Source of the DNA: Arthrobacter pityocampae
GTDB taxonomy: Bacteria > Actinomycetota > Actinomycetes > Actinomycetales > Micrococcaceae
Assembly: GCF_002927275.1 (NCBI RefSeq)
Contig: NZ_PRKW01000001.1
Span: forward strand, 744,001-808,000
DNA length: 64,000 nucleotides
Reading direction: 5' to 3'
Position 1 is the first letter of the stretch. Every line of letters starts with the position of its first letter. Positions 63,911 through 64,000 of the stretch are shown in pieces. Below the pieces are notes generated by a model. The model searched no databases. It was given only the letters and a program-made list of their open reading frames with translations, and was not told the origin of the DNA. Made by a program: the position numbers and the translations under genes.

Positions 63911-64000
63911 TTAGAACTGTCTGATGAAGTCTTCGCCCCCGATGACGGGGCACACCCCCTCCGGACTGTTCCGCATCCCCTTCGCCGTGACGGCTGCGTT
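63911..64000 (-). CDS. C-terminus of an unidentified protein (partial)
   Basis: On the minus strand an open frame runs in from the window edge to TAA at 63911-63913, ending GVCPVIGGEDFIRQF. The stretch is too short to identify. Confidence 0.35.
   Translation of the reverse strand, partial: NAAVTAKGMRNSPEGVCPVIGGEDFIRQF

Overview
The window is very GC-rich, gene-dense chromosomal DNA from an actinobacterium, most likely a Micrococcales member near Arthrobacter (inferred). The signs are paired GuaB and GuaB3, a GroEL1-type chaperonin with a His-rich tail, CIRCE and DtxR/IdeR-type boxes, an ESX-like (type VII) cargo operon, and many genes whose start codon lies 6-8 bases after a TANNNT box, the mark of leaderless transcription. 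No rRNA, tRNA, CRISPR array or insertion sequence was seen.

Layout. 0-12 kb: a heterodimeric ABC exporter with one degenerate ATP site, a PTS EIIA protein, guaB3, a third ABC exporter, guaB and an SGNH-type acyltransferase. 12-16.2 kb: RNase J, then groES-groEL with two CIRCE operators and a terminator-like hairpin between the two genes. 16.2-20 kb: a four-gene iron-siderophore importer behind a DtxR/IdeR-like box. 20-30 kb: housekeeping and accessory genes (THUMP-like methyltransferase, HAD phosphatase, DUF503, LacI regulator, YbaK, MarR with a DrrAB-like exporter, GNAT, PhzF, APC permease). 30-38 kb: carbohydrate block, with a GH42 beta-galactosidase and ABC sugar importer behind a TTGACA-N17-TACTCT promoter carrying two LacI-type operators, a DivIVA-domain miniprotein and an amylosucrase-type GH13 enzyme.

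38.8-43.5 kb holds the most unusual locus. It is a minus-strand operon of a small helical WXG-like protein, a 455-aa putative effector with an N-terminal WxG motif and a C-terminal glycine zipper, three tandem 140-aa membrane-protein paralogs at an exact 554-bp period, the decayed remnant of a fourth copy, and a 437-aa protein with a possible EspG/LpqN resemblance. I read it as a type VII secretion-associated membrane-active effector with a tandem immunity-like array; this is inference. No secretion-machine gene lies in the window.

43.7-51 kb: YbdK-type ligase, then a patch of small modifying enzymes (GNATs, RibD-like reductase, methyltransferase, Arr rifamycin ADP-ribosyltransferase, AAC(3)-I-like acetyltransferase) mixed with gene fragments, and a DUF2975-XRE pair. 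51-57 kb: mannitol PTS (mtlA, mtlD, a TetR regulator) divergent from ptsI. 57-58.5 kb: tandem paralogous small proteins and an NTF2-like protein. 59-64 kb: tsaD-rimI-tsaB-tsaE-alr, a zinc-ribbon GIY-YIG protein and the edge of an unidentified gene.
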